A stretch of DNA of 64,000 bases from Austropuccinia psidii (Eukaryota > Basidiomycota > Pucciniomycetes > Pucciniales > Sphaerophragmiaceae): assembly GCA_023105745.1 (NCBI GenBank), contig JALGQZ010000009.1:33284409-33348408 (forward strand), written 5' to 3'. The translations under genes were made by a program, and so were the position numbers. Within the stretch, counting starts at the first letter, position 1. Each line of letters opens with the position of its first letter. The notes below the pieces were generated by a model, which saw nothing but the letters and a program-made list of their open reading frames with translations, searched no databases and was not told the origin of the DNA. Below, piece by piece: positions 1 to 10,604 of this stretch.

Positions 1-174
1 TGAGGAATTTGAGGAATTTGAATGGGATCTAAATTTAGATTGTTGCTGAGATGGTTGAGATGGCTGAGATTGAGGATTTGAAGAGGAATTGGATGAGTTG
101 GATGAGATTTTTATTGGATTGATTTCAAAATTAGTTTTGAATTTAATTGGATTGGAATTTGGAAAATTTGACAT
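1..174 (-). CDS. N-terminus of a Ser/Asn/Gln-rich protein, cut by the window edge
   Basis: A minus-strand ATG at 174-172 opens 58 codons with no stop, running off the start of the window. The visible peptide starts MSNFPNSNP and becomes very rich in Ser, Asn, Gln and Pro (NSSNSSSNPQSQPSQPSQQQ), a low-complexity composition common at the N-termini of fungal regulatory proteins. The underlying DNA is an imperfect gaggaattt/gatgagttg-like repeat, so the bias may only reflect simple-sequence DNA. There is no domain from which to assign a function. The presumed upstream region (175-400) holds two short tandem repeats. It is the only candidate non-transposon gene end in the window. The start was chosen because it is the first ATG in the open frame. 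Confidence 0.4.
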   Translation of the reverse strand, partial: MSNFPNSNPIKFKTNFEINPIKISSNSSNSSSNPQSQPSQPSQQQSKFRSHSNSSNSS

Positions 175-276
175 GACTTTTAAAAAAAATTAAAAAATTA
201 AAAATCAAATTTTGAAAAACTTTTTTGATTTTTTTGGATGAAATTTTAAAAATTTTAAAAACTTTAAAACTAGTCT

Positions 277-332
277 CACATTCAAAGTTTCACATTCAAA
301 GTTTCACATTCAAAGTTTCACATTCAAAGTTC
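277..332. repeat. 14-bp tandem repeat, about four copies
   Basis: The unit cacattcaaagttt is repeated head to tail at 277-290, 291-304, 305-318 and 319-330, the last copy shortened. It lies about 100 bp upstream of the minus-strand ORF start at 174. Confidence 0.9.
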
Positions 333-339
333 AAAGTCG

Positions 340-387
340 AAAATCCAAAATCCAAAATCCAAAATCCAAAATCCAAAATCCAAAATC
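340..387. repeat. 7-bp tandem repeat (aaaatcc), about 6.7 copies
   Basis: Six perfect aaaatcc units run from 340 to 381, with a partial seventh to 387. This microsatellite directly follows the 14-bp array. Confidence 0.9.
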
Positions 388-389
388 GA

Positions 390-1419
390 ATCTTGACTTC
401 GGGCTTCAACTGGCTGTGCTGTGAGATAATCTATTTCAAGTCAATCTACTCCAGATCTCTATCTATGGCTTTGGCTTTGGGATTGTAATTTTATACTCTG
501 GCTAATTTTATCACCCAATTTTGGTAGCTTTGATGAAATTAATTTTATTAGAATAAATTTTGAGGGAAAAAACTCTTTAATTAAGAAAATTTCAAACTAA
601 ATCAGAATTAAGATCTATTAAAAATCATTTCTCATTTAGAACAATAAAAATCTCTCATCATCATTAACCTCAAAAAAACCAAATAAGAATTAATAAGTTG
701 AACATCTGATAGCTGTACAGTACATAGGAATAGTTTGAAAACACCAAATTTCTTTCACATAGTGAGTGGCCTTACCCCTGATTCCTCACCCAAGACTGAA
801 ATTAAAAATTGGTAAGGAAGACTTGAAAATATTGAACCTCCACACATGTTACTTAATAATTTAAATTTAACAGAAAATATATATTTAAATGTATTTACAT
901 TTTATTAATATTTCTTTATTTTTGAAACAATAGGGCATCTCAAACCTGCCAAATCCCGCATTCAAAGTCTCAGGTTTTTTGGGCCAAATCCCAAATTTAA
1001 TTTTTAGGATTTTGTAAATCCTACACCAAAACAAATCCCAAATTTCCTTTTGGAAATCCCCCAATAAAATCAACTCATGATAGATCTCATGTTTTCCAAC
1101 CATCGTTAATAATTCTCAAAAGAACAACTCATAACAAGATTTTCAATATTATATATCTCCTTGAAGATGAACATGCTAATGAAATTGAATAAGATATTTC
1201 TTCTTACATGCAATTTATTAAAAACAGTAAATTCAGCCATGTCAATACAATCCTGCACCATAAATATATACAAAAAATGAGTTAAAAAACCTAACTGAAG
1301 ATAAATTCAAACAATTATGCTTCACAGCATAGGTCTCTTTCCAAAGATTAGTTCAGATAATACAGAATGATCCAAAATTTCAAAATTCTTCCAACCTTGA
1401 ACAATGAGATCCTTTAATT
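390..1419. other. Intergenic, no recognisable gene
   Basis: AT-rich sequence with short unsupported ORFs on both strands. I see no domain, RNA gene or repeat here. The right part may belong to the flank or 5' half of the Harbinger remnant that follows. Confidence 0.5.
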
Positions 1420-2240
1420 CCACTTGCCATTTAATTGTAAAGATTGGTGTCAAATGGGAATGGATAAGCATTAGGTAAAATTGATTTTCTTTTTAGGGTT
1501 AGCCAGGGGGCTATCATGTTATATACTGATAGGATTATTTCATGTTTGAAGAAATTCAAACAAAGAATGATCAAGTGGACTGATGCTAATGAAAGAGTAA
1601 AAGATTTGGAACTCATTCAAGATGAAGGGTTTCCAGGTTGTGTTGGCTTTATAAATGGGAGCTTCATAGAATTTTCACAAAGGCCTGCAAAGGATGGTCA
1701 ATCATATTATGATCATCAAAAAAGGTGATTTTTGAGGAATTTGTATGTTTTCAATTGTAATAAGTCTATCAAGAGCTTATATACAAAATTAAATTTAGCT
1801 ACTTGATTTCACCTAAGCTTGTATGTGATATAAGAAAGATGAATTGCATTACAAGTGGTTTGTCCCAGATCATTTCATCATTCAAATGGGTATCAACATA
1901 TGACTACAGGAAGGAAAACCCACAATTTTAATTGAAAGGATCAGTTTTTTTTTAAAAATTCAGCTTATGAAAGCTGTCCATATATAGTACCAGATTTTAA
2001 GGGTTCTTCTTCTCTTGAAAAAAATAATAGGTGTTTTCACATCTGCCTTGAACAATACAGGGTCCATATTGAGCATACTATTGGGATTTTTAAGGTTCAC
2101 TGGTCATTGTTATGAGAGATTTGCAATTAGATGGGGAACAAGATGGAGATTTAGAGGATTTTTGACTGGATTTTCTTCTTCATAATACTGCATAACATTT
2201 TTTCCCAAATTGGGGATCAATTGGAAAATCTGTTTGACAA
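1420..2240 (+). pseudogene. PIF/Harbinger (DDE_Tnp_4-type) transposase remnant
   Basis: Broken reading frames on the plus strand match the order of a PIF/Harbinger transposase. A segment of the type SNGNG..LGKI..F.VSQGA comes first, then the hallmark block GFPGCVGFINGS with SQRPAKDG and YYDH at about 1618-1726. Next are NSAYESCPYIVPDFKGS (about 1957-2010), the VHIEHTIGIFK block and the closing IILHN. Family members have Asp in GFIDG and in (A)DSAY. Both are Asn here (codons 1654-1656 and 1957-1959), and only the Glu of the IEHT block survives. Several stops and frameshifts interrupt it, so it cannot be functional. I did not find terminal inverted repeats or the companion MYB-like ORF. Confidence 0.7.
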
Positions 2241-2829
2241 TGAATATCTCACAGAGATGCACACAATTTGTTATTAAAAGCATGTGAATGAAAATATGAA
2301 TGCAAGGAAATGGGTCAAGCCATTGAATTTTCAATTGTATAATAACCAATGAATTTATTTTGAGTTAGTATGAAATAAATGAGTAATTTAGAAAATAATT
2401 TATTTTATAGAATCAAGATTTTTCTTGATTGATGTACCTATGAAATTTTAGTTCTTGTCAGCTTTTCTATTTTTCAAGAAAAACAATTTTAATTACAAAC
2501 AATATTAATTTCTATGAATAATTTTTTTCCATAAAATTCAAATTCAAATTCATAAATTATACTTATTGTGACAATAATTTTGATTTTCAATTTGTAAGTT
2601 GCTGAATTTTTTTTCACTGTAGGATGTTATGATAAAAATAAAAACAACTTAGGGAAAAATATAATAATGAAAAGATATTTAGATTTTTCCAGAACTTTTT
2701 AAATGATTTTAATTTCTTCCTGATTACTCAAAAGGTCTTTTTCAAAGCTTCTGAGTGGTTAAATCTAAAACAAATTTACCAATATTGAAAATTTCTTTGC
2801 TAATTTTAAATGAGAATCCTAAATGGGTG
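2241..2829. other. AT-rich intergenic, no gene seen
   Basis: Very AT-rich sequence between two degenerate coding remnants. Any Harbinger terminal repeat would be expected here but I cannot point to one. Confidence 0.5.
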
Positions 2830-3430
2830 ATTGATGCATAATTTTGTAATTCAATTTGTGGTTTTATGGCTTGATATGATATTTCAGCTGTTTTTCAAAG
2901 TACTTCCATTCTTCCTGGTTGGATAGAAAAGTCTATTTTGAGCTTCAGATCTGTGAAATGAACTCCATGACCAGCTAATCTTATTGGAGTTGGAACTGGA
3001 ATAAAGCTACATTTTTGATTAAAAGAGAAAATTTCATATGTCCATTCATTGAGATCTGTTTCATCTACATGAGCCTTATTATGGAATCCATTATTGCTGA
3101 TGATTACATTGGAAAAAGATATGAAATAATTTGATGTGGCTAATTCAGTTTGACTAAATCTGGGAAGGTTTTCTTCATTGGAAAATTTGGATAAAATTTG
3201 AATTATGGATTGAATAAAATTATGAAAGGTTCTAAGTTGATTCTATTCATGATTTTGATCTTAAATCTCTTTGATGGTTAATACTGGTTTTCTTTCCCAC
3301 ACCCCAGAAGATTTTCCTTGATTAGAACCATGTCTAAAGCTAATACCTCTCATAATACCCCCCAAAGAGTTTTGTTTTTTTGTCATCCTTTGTCTTTTAT
3401 TGGAAGAGTCTTTATACAATTTATAATAGT
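2830..3430 (-). pseudogene. Tet/JBP-like 2OG-Fe(II) dioxygenase remnant
   Basis: Translating the minus strand gives a mostly open frame of about 180 codons with a few stops. Readable blocks in order are GGIMRGISFRHGSNQGKSSG, then ISNNGFHNKAHVDETDLNEWTYEIFSF, then a Pro-rich piece followed by GHGVHF, then KIDFSIQPGRMEVL. This order (HxD inside N..HxD..LN.WTYG.F, then GH..HFP, then IDF..PG..EVLW) is what I recall for the Tet/JBP-type 2-oxoglutarate/iron dioxygenases expanded in basidiomycetes, often beside transposons. The metal-binding pair would be His at codon 3069-3071 and Asp at 3063-3065. The N-terminal part is missing or unreadable and stops break the frame. The family call rests on motif pattern alone, and another cupin-like 2OG oxygenase is the main alternative. 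Confidence 0.5.
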
Positions 3431-4743
3431 ATTTAGGGTCTGAAAAATCAAGGTTGGATGAAAGAATGAATGGACTTTATGAATGATAAAAAGTATTTTT
3501 GATGGAATGGTTTTATTAAGTGAGACATAAAGATTGCTATGAGGATTTATGGGAGGAAGCTTAAACCATCATTGATTATCCTTCTTGGTTCTTATTTACA
3601 AGACTGATAAATTCTTCAATTTATTCTTTTTGGTTCCAGATCTCCTTTAAAAATCTGAGGAGGTCTTGATTAATTTTCTTTTATCTTTTGTGGCTGAGGT
3701 ATGAAAAGACTTATTTGCAGGAGATTGATGATGGACTAGCATTGGTTCTGGAAAATCAATGACAAAATAAAATAGCTTCAATTAATAATCATGTGGATAA
3801 TTGGTAAAATGAGGAATTGAATCATTTTGAAGCATTTAATGATGGACAAAAAATTGGTTTTTCAGAACCATGCCATCATGAGATAACCTCAAAGGATCAG
3901 AAAAGGAAGAAGTAAATATATTATGAGTGTAATTCTCATTGATTAGAACAGGAGGGTGGGTTTGAAGCTTTAATTTCCAGCCCTTTGGAATATTTGGAAG
4001 CATGTTGAAGAGCTAAAATAACAGCCCTTATGATATCCACCACTAGAGTATTAAGATTGAATAAATATCAAAGCTTCATTAGTTTATGGTTTAATGAGAA
4101 TTTCAATTAAATTTAATGGAAATACAATCATAAGTAACAATAATGATTGGAATAAGAGAGTAATTATCAAACCTAATTATTATTAGTTACTAATAATGAT
4201 AAGAAATAGATATCATTGGTATCTAATAAATATATATGTTTTTTTAATTTTATAATATATTATTATTAATAATAACAAAATAAATGTAGATTAACAATAA
4301 TAATAATAATTTATTCATAACATTAGAGAAAAATATTGACAACTTCATGACCATTAATAATATTGAAAAATAAAATCATGAAGCTTATCATATATTTATA
4401 AGATTTAAATAACTCAAGAATAGTTAGAATCATAATATTTAGTTTAAGAAATTGAAAAATAACTAAACAAATTATCAATAAATGAATAAATAAACAAAAA
4501 AGTATCATCTTTAATGAAAAAAGCTTCCAACATTATTCAGAAGGAATTCCAAATTGCTTTGGAGCTAAACAAAGGAAATAAAACAGCTTCAGGTGCTTGA
4601 GGACTGGGGAGGGTTCTGATGGGGTTTGGAGGTGTATATATTGTAAATGGTTGGATGGGAGTCATGGTACAGGAGGTGGTGATGGTAATTGAATCAAAAG
4701 GAGTTGGGGACATATGATATGGATGAAGGTGGTGATGTGGATT
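3431..4743. other. Intergenic, no gene seen; very AT-rich from about 4100
   Basis: About 3430-4000 could hold the upstream half of the minus-strand dioxygenase remnant, but I cannot read a consistent frame. From about 4100 the DNA is almost pure A/T with taataataat-type runs. Confidence 0.5.
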
Positions 4744-6690
4744 TGTGAGGTTTGACTATGAAACAATAAGTAAAAATTACTAATATTTTACTTATTGTAC
4801 TCTGAATGTCCTTATAAATGAAGTAAATAAGATAAAAATAATCATAATAATAAAGAATTATCATAATTAAGGTGTAAAAATAATTATATTATTGAATAAA
4901 TGAAATAATATAATAAATAAATATATTAATATATTTAAAAGCACTTTATTATTGTTACCAACAAATAATAAAGGCATAAAAATTTTTTTTTATTGATAAA
5001 AAACAATTAATAACAATAATATTACTAATATTAAAGTTATAAATTAATATAAATACTATTTATATTAATTAAAGAATTATCAAAGCAATGATAAAGAGAA
5101 AATTATTATAATAAGAGAAAATGACCTACTTTTAACACTTATTACAATAATATTGAATACGTTTACACCAAATAATATAAATACAACTTATTTAAACTGT
5201 ATTTACAATAAAAAAATAAGAGAAATTACAAATTTTCTTGATTTTATGTGGATTTTGAGATTGCTAAGAGAATTACAACAAAACAGCAGAACAATTGAAT
5301 TGATCATGTCAAAAATGACTATTATAATAAAGATTATCTTAGGTCTATACTAGTATAAAAGATTTATATATATAGAATAAAGATTTTTACCTTTGGCTTA
5401 ATTGTTTTAATGTTTTGATGTGTCTCAGGGGAAAATATAGTAAAAAGAGCTCTATTTATAGTAAATAACTCCCTTCTAGAGTCAGGTAGGCTTCTAGTAG
5501 ATGTGTAATGATATTATCCACTGGAAATGATCAGTATTTTGAGGTTTAGTGATGATTATGTCATGATCAAACCATCTTATCTCATTATTACACCATCATT
5601 TAGAGTTATCACTATAACTCTAAGTTTGATGACATCATAGGCTTGGAAGAAGCCTAACCTTTGTGGATTTTATTAATATTAATCATAATATATTAGTATT
5701 CACCAGTTTTATCACTTATATAACTCTTAAACTCAAAATACGATTACAGTGAGTGATCATAAATGATCAAATTTAAGCCTAAACTTTAATCATTAATACC
5801 TTTTAAGTTATACACGCTAAAGCTATTCTGAGAGTAGGTTCTAATAGCTTGGCATGCTCTTATTAAACTTCCAAAAGCATTGCATTACATCATCAAAACT
5901 CTATTTTTGATGATTTTTCTTGTAACTCATCTTTTCTGTCCAAATTTAATATTTCAAACTTCAAACCATGATTTCAAGGGGTTATACCTTGAATATTATC
6001 ATAAGAATTATTTCATTATTCACTTATGAACTAGTAAAATCTGACTGTCTCCCTTTTTCTAAGTTTGGACCACTTTCACAACAAAGTGGTCAACAGCTCC
6101 ATTGATTTTATTCAATAATCCATTACAAGTTTTAACCTTTTTTATAACTTGTAAAATAAACCCCATGTCTGTGGTCTTACAGTAATTACGTGGTGACTTC
6201 ATTTTTGGTTTGTCTCTCCATCTTGTATATTTCAAGAGATATTAGCTAAAAACCATGAATATATGCATTGACCAAAAAGTGCATATATTCAGCTTAATTC
6301 CTTAAGTATTTACTTTAAAGAATAGCTTTAAAATTGTTTTATATGTGGACCTTTATGAAGAATACAATGGTACAACTTATTTAACATGTTGTTCCATTGG
6401 ATTCTGAGCTAAATAAGGCTTCATACCTTTTCCAAGGTATTATTACTTATACTTCAGTAATTATTGGCTTTTCAGATATGCCATAAAAATGAAATATGTG
6501 TATTTTACCATGGGGAATCTAATGGTGTATTTTATTTCACATTCTTAATCATTAGATTCTCAGTGAATCCAGATTTTGTACTTATTTATGGCATTTTTAC
6601 TAGTCTTTGAGATAATTATTATAAGTATAATTATTACAGAAATTTTGCTGTGACCTTTTTGGATATGTGGTCATATCTCAAAGGCTCACA
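4744..6690 (-). repeat. 3' LTR of element A (L1 family)
   Basis: This LTR begins and ends with the TG...CA-type termini of the family in inverted sense (tgtgagg at 4744, ggctcaca ending at 6690). A TATA box lies at 5452-5461 on the minus strand. It is 1947 bp long and collinear with 13239-15214. Confidence 0.92.
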
Positions 6691-6702
6691 TTCACTACCA
6701 CC
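6691..6702 (-). other. Polypurine tract of element A
   Basis: On the minus strand a G/A-rich run (ggtggtagtgaa) abuts the TGTGAGCC start of the 3' LTR, the position where plus-strand DNA synthesis is primed. B and D have comparable runs at the same place. It contains pyrimidine interruptions. Confidence 0.6.
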
Positions 6703-6808
6703 AAAAAAGATTTTACCACAATCTGATATAGTTAATTAGGGTATCATCCACTGTCCTACCTCTTCAATACACTTTGTTAGTCTTGAAGCTCAATAATGCT
6801 TGATTTTT

Positions 6809-8323
6809 CTATTCTTTAGGCTTTCTTTCATGTCTGAACCTTCTTAATAGTTTATCAGCATTTTTTAAATCCTTCTCAAGTAGCCATTCATCTTCTTGAG
6901 TTGGATTTATATACCTTACAAGGTATTCCCTTTCTTTTTTGTTTCTTTTCCTTCTTTCTTTAAGGACTTCTACAATTTTATTTTCTTCTCCATCCTCTAA
7001 AGGGTGTATTTCAAGTGGAGGTTTATTTCTTAGTGGAAATAATTCCTTGTCACTTGGGATGTAAGGCTTTATCAGATTTACAGGGAAATTTGAGTGTTTG
7101 TTCATTAGCTCACCTGTGAGCTCTAATTGCACAGCATTAGGTCCATGTAGTGCTTTTATAATAAATGGTCCTGCAAAGGAATCTTTCAATTTCTTTGGGC
7201 CTTTTATATTATTGAAATTTGGAGTTGACACTAGGACCAAATCTCCTATTTTGAAGTCAGGTGGTTTATGACTTTTATCCCATCTTTCTTTTGCATACTT
7301 GAAAGAATCTTGCACACATCTGTTTGCATGTTGTCTTGCTTTGTCAAGCATTAACTTGAAGCTACTTGCTGTTGGGTGTATATCCACTAAGTCCTTTTTG
7401 AGGGTATCATAAGGGAGTCTTGGATTCCAGCCTTTTTCTAGCATTTCAGGTGTCTTGCGAGTTGAAGAATAGATTGATGTTTTATATGCCAGTTCAAGAG
7501 CTGGTATCAATGTACACCAATTATGGGTAAAACCATCAGAATATTTGAATTCTAGGCCATAAGCACAGAATCCTCTGATCATGTATTCTAATTCCTGTAT
7601 CATTCTTGCTGCTAGACCATCAGTTTGGGGGTGGTAACCTGTTGAGAATGATAGCTTTATTCCAAAAAGGCTATGGAGGTTTGTCCATAATGCTGAAGTG
7701 AATTTTGGGTCTCTATCACTTATGATGTTTTGGAATAATCCTGTGCGGCTAATAGCTTTATTCCATATCATTATGGCTTTATCTGTAGCTGTGTCATCCT
7801 TGTGACATGGTAAAAACATTGGGGTTTTGCTATATCTGTCAACTAATACTAGGCAAGCATTGTAACTTCTGTCCCCTCCTGGAGGTAATGCTGTTACCCA
7901 ATCCATATGAGCTATTTCACAAGGGGAGTTTGGTTCTTGGATTTGGATCATCATTCCAAATTTTGTACCTGTGGCTCTGTTTTCTTTTTGGCATTTGTCA
8001 CAGGTTTGCCAGTATTCTGAAACATATTTCTTCCAATCTGGCCACCAAGAGCAGGTTTTTACCCTCTCCAGTGTTCTGTCTTCTGAGAGATGTCCAGCTG
8101 CAACACTATCATGACATTCATGTAGTATAGTGTTTATTGGAGCTCTATCTTTTAAAGCCATAACACATGTATGTTTAGTTCTATGGTAAAGGATTACATC
8201 AAGGGGGTGGAATATTTCTTCACCATATGCCTTTTTCCATGGTCCATCTAGTTTTGATGAAAGTGATGGGTCTTTACAGTCTCTCATTAGAAATTGGCAT
8301 AGGATATGGCAGTTTTTATCCAT
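6809..8323 (-). pseudogene. Element A integrase with chromodomain-like tail (catalytic Glu lost)
   Basis: This is the longest intact integrase ORF in the window, 504 codons. It holds an HHCC zinc domain (HECHDS...GHLSE...CDKC, residues about 68-112) and then the DDE core. The first Asp is in HMDWV (about 140) and the second in SDRDPKF (about 203). Counting 35 residues on from the second Asp, the catalytic Glu should fall in the GLAERM motif, but here the motif reads GLAARM (codon 7607-7609, gca), so Glu is replaced by Ala. A GPF/GPY-type segment (SFAGPFIIKAL) and a tail (EREYLVRY...DEW..E) follow, the chromodomain-like module of chromoviruses. The frame ends properly at RHERKPKE. Strand transfer should be abolished. 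The true polyprotein begins far upstream, so the Met here is not a real start. Confidence 0.88.
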
Positions 8324-8877
8324 TTTATAGCTTTCTTTAACTTGGTTAGAGAATTATGTGCCTATAACTGTTACAAATATGCCTTCTATATGGTGCTCTT
8401 CCTGTGGTACCCATGCTGGATTTTCAGGTGTATTTGCCAGAGCCCATCTGCTAAGACCATCTTCATTTTTATGAATAATACCAGATTTATGAACTATATT
8501 CATATTCCCTCTATATTCTTGGATGGCAATTTGCCATCTTAACATATGTCTGTTTGGGGTTTTCATGTTAAGTAAAGATTTACTGCATTGAAATATGTAA
8601 TCACATCAAACACTCTTCCATCCAAATAGTAGTGTAATTTTCCTAAAGGCCACACTAAGCATAGGCATTCCATTTGGCTTGCTCCATACCTTGCTTCTGC
8701 TGGCTTTATTTGTCTTGAAATGAAGAAAATTGGTCCTTGAACAGGTTTGTCATTGATGATTTGTGTCTGGTTTAGTGCAGCACTTAGTCCTTCTCCACAA
8801 GCATGAATGTATAGCTTAAAGGGTAGTTTTCAATCTGGCATTAGAAGAAATGGGGCATTTGTTAAGGAATTTTTCAA
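8324..8877 (-). pseudogene. Element A RNase H region, degenerate
   Basis: Broken minus-strand frames between reverse transcriptase and integrase match Ty3 RNase H: a PFLLMPD segment, a YIHACGEG motif, [17 protein letters not shown] and a VITYFN motif. The family pattern needs Asp in YIDAC and VITD. Both are replaced (His at codon 8803-8805, Tyr at 8593-8595), leaving only the Glu of QMECL. A TGA replaces a Trp codon near 8830. The readable end (about 8354-8566) contains the [18 protein letters not shown] block typical of the connection to integrase. Confidence 0.8.
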
Positions 8878-9861
8878 TTATTCATATGCCTTAACTCTTT
8901 CTTCAGTAATTTCATAGACTGTCTGTTGGTCACAGAGCTTATATAATGACTTAGCAATTCTTGAAAAATCTTTTATATGTTGTCTGTAATGACCAGAAAA
9001 TCCTAGAAATGATTGCATTTCTTTCTTTGTTTGAGGAATTGGTTTCAATGGTACTTCTGCTACTTTGTTTTTGTCTATGCCCAAACTTAGTCCAGATACA
9101 ACATGTCCTAGTGCTTTCAGTTCACTGTATGCAAAATGACACTTTTTCAGAGAGAGTTTCATGTTTACTAGGACTATTTTTTGCAAGACTCTTTCTAGTC
9201 TTGATAGGTGACTGTCCCAAATCTCTGAGCAAATTATGATATCATCAATATAAATAATCAGAAATTCTTCTGATAATTCTTCAGGAAATATGGTATTCAT
9301 CATCCTTTGGTAATGGGATGGTGCATTTTTTATATAAAATGGCATTCTGAGATATTCAAAGATTCCGCAGTGGACTATTATCCTTAGTAGCTTCTTGGCA
9401 TTGTCTGTTAAGACATTTTGATGAAAACCCTTTAGAGCATCCATGGCTGTAATAAGCTTAGCCTGAGATAATTGTGTTAATGTCGCATGGATTCTGGGTA
9501 TTGGATATCTGTCAGGGATAGTATAGGTGTTTAGAGCTCCAAAGTCCACCATCATCCTTGATTTTCCATTATGCCAGGTTATAATGACAGGTGTAGTCAC
9601 CTCTACCTGTTCATTATGTCCTACTTTCCTTAATACTCCAAGGTCCATTAGTTCTTTAATGTGTACCTCTAAAGCTTCTCTAGCTCTTGGGCTGGCTGGA
9701 TAAGCTGGTATTATTAATAGAGGTGGATAAGGTTTTTCTACATTAAGGATTATGTCTACCTCATGTCCAATTATGGAACCTAGTGGTTCTTTGTCAGTTG
9801 CAAAGGCATTTTTATATTTGAATAAGAGTTCAATCAATTTTTCTTTCATTTTTACACTCAA
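8878..9861 (-). pseudogene. Element A reverse transcriptase segment
   Basis: An uninterrupted 327-codon frame. Motifs in order: [54 protein letters not shown] (first catalytic Asp present), [15 protein letters not shown] and [13 protein letters not shown] (YIDD box at 9241-9252, intact), then [17 protein letters not shown] and [15 protein letters not shown]. The usual PFGIKN is PFYIKN and MVGDFRALN is MMVDFGALN, both likely weakening changes. It converts RNA to DNA inside virus-like particles. The frame is severed from protease and RNase H by shifts and stops. Confidence 0.88.
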
Positions 9862-9896
9862 TTCATGATTGAATTCTGCCTCTTTTAGCTGTTCAG

Positions 9897-10604
9897 TTAT
9901 GAAAAATTCATTTCTAGGCTTTTTTCTTCATTCTTGATAACTGTAATTTGTCTTTTGTTATTGAAAAAGCCAAATTTTTGTCTTTTATTGTCTCCTATGG
10001 TAAGATATCTATCTTTTTGGTTAGAGATATCTATGCCATAAATTGAAAAGTAGTCATTTCCAAGTATAAAATGGTTACTAGTGCCATTGTCCATTACTAA
10101 AAATTCTACTTTAAATCTGATACATTGTGAAGGATGAGGAAAAATGAGTGTTAAGTAAATTATTCCAAGGGGCTTCATGCTTTCACTTGCACTACTAAAT
10201 TTGACTCCTTTTATTGGTATAAGTTTTTCTTCCCAATCTGGTAAAATTGTTTTCAAATAACTTTTACCAACACAGGTACAATATGCTCCTGTATCTAAAT
10301 TCACTTTTGCCTCTTGGTTTTCCACCATGAAAATACTTATACTTGATTTGCCAGCTGTATATCCCATCCCTTTTGCTGGTTTGGTTCTATACAATTTAGC
10401 ATCTTGTATATTTGTGAGGTTTGTATCAGATGTTCCAACTTGTGGTAAGTTTGAATTGACATCCAGTACTTCATATATTAAATCAAGATTATTAATTTTT
10501 TCATTAATTAACTTAATTTCATCACTTTCAGAAGTTTCTGATTCTTCAGTGTCCTTTTCAGAATCATATTCTTCTTCTTTATCATTGTGGTCCTCTGTTT
10601 CCAC
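9897..10604 (-). pseudogene. Element A aspartic protease with acidic linker
   Basis: A 235-codon open frame. Residues about 1-45 are an acidic linker (NDKEEEYDSEKDTEESETSES), followed by [13 protein letters not shown] and the protease core [16 protein letters not shown]. The DTGA catalytic triplet is intact (Asp codon 10293-10295). It continues to the [21 protein letters not shown] flap/dimer region. The enzyme matures the gag-pol polyprotein. The frame is no longer joined to gag or reverse transcriptase. Confidence 0.85.

Noticed and set aside
885..1103. Minus-strand 72-aa ORF
   Set aside because: No domain, no conserved copy in the window, biased composition.
1516..1728. Separate 70-aa gene
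   Set aside because: It is the readable fragment of the Harbinger transposase remnant.
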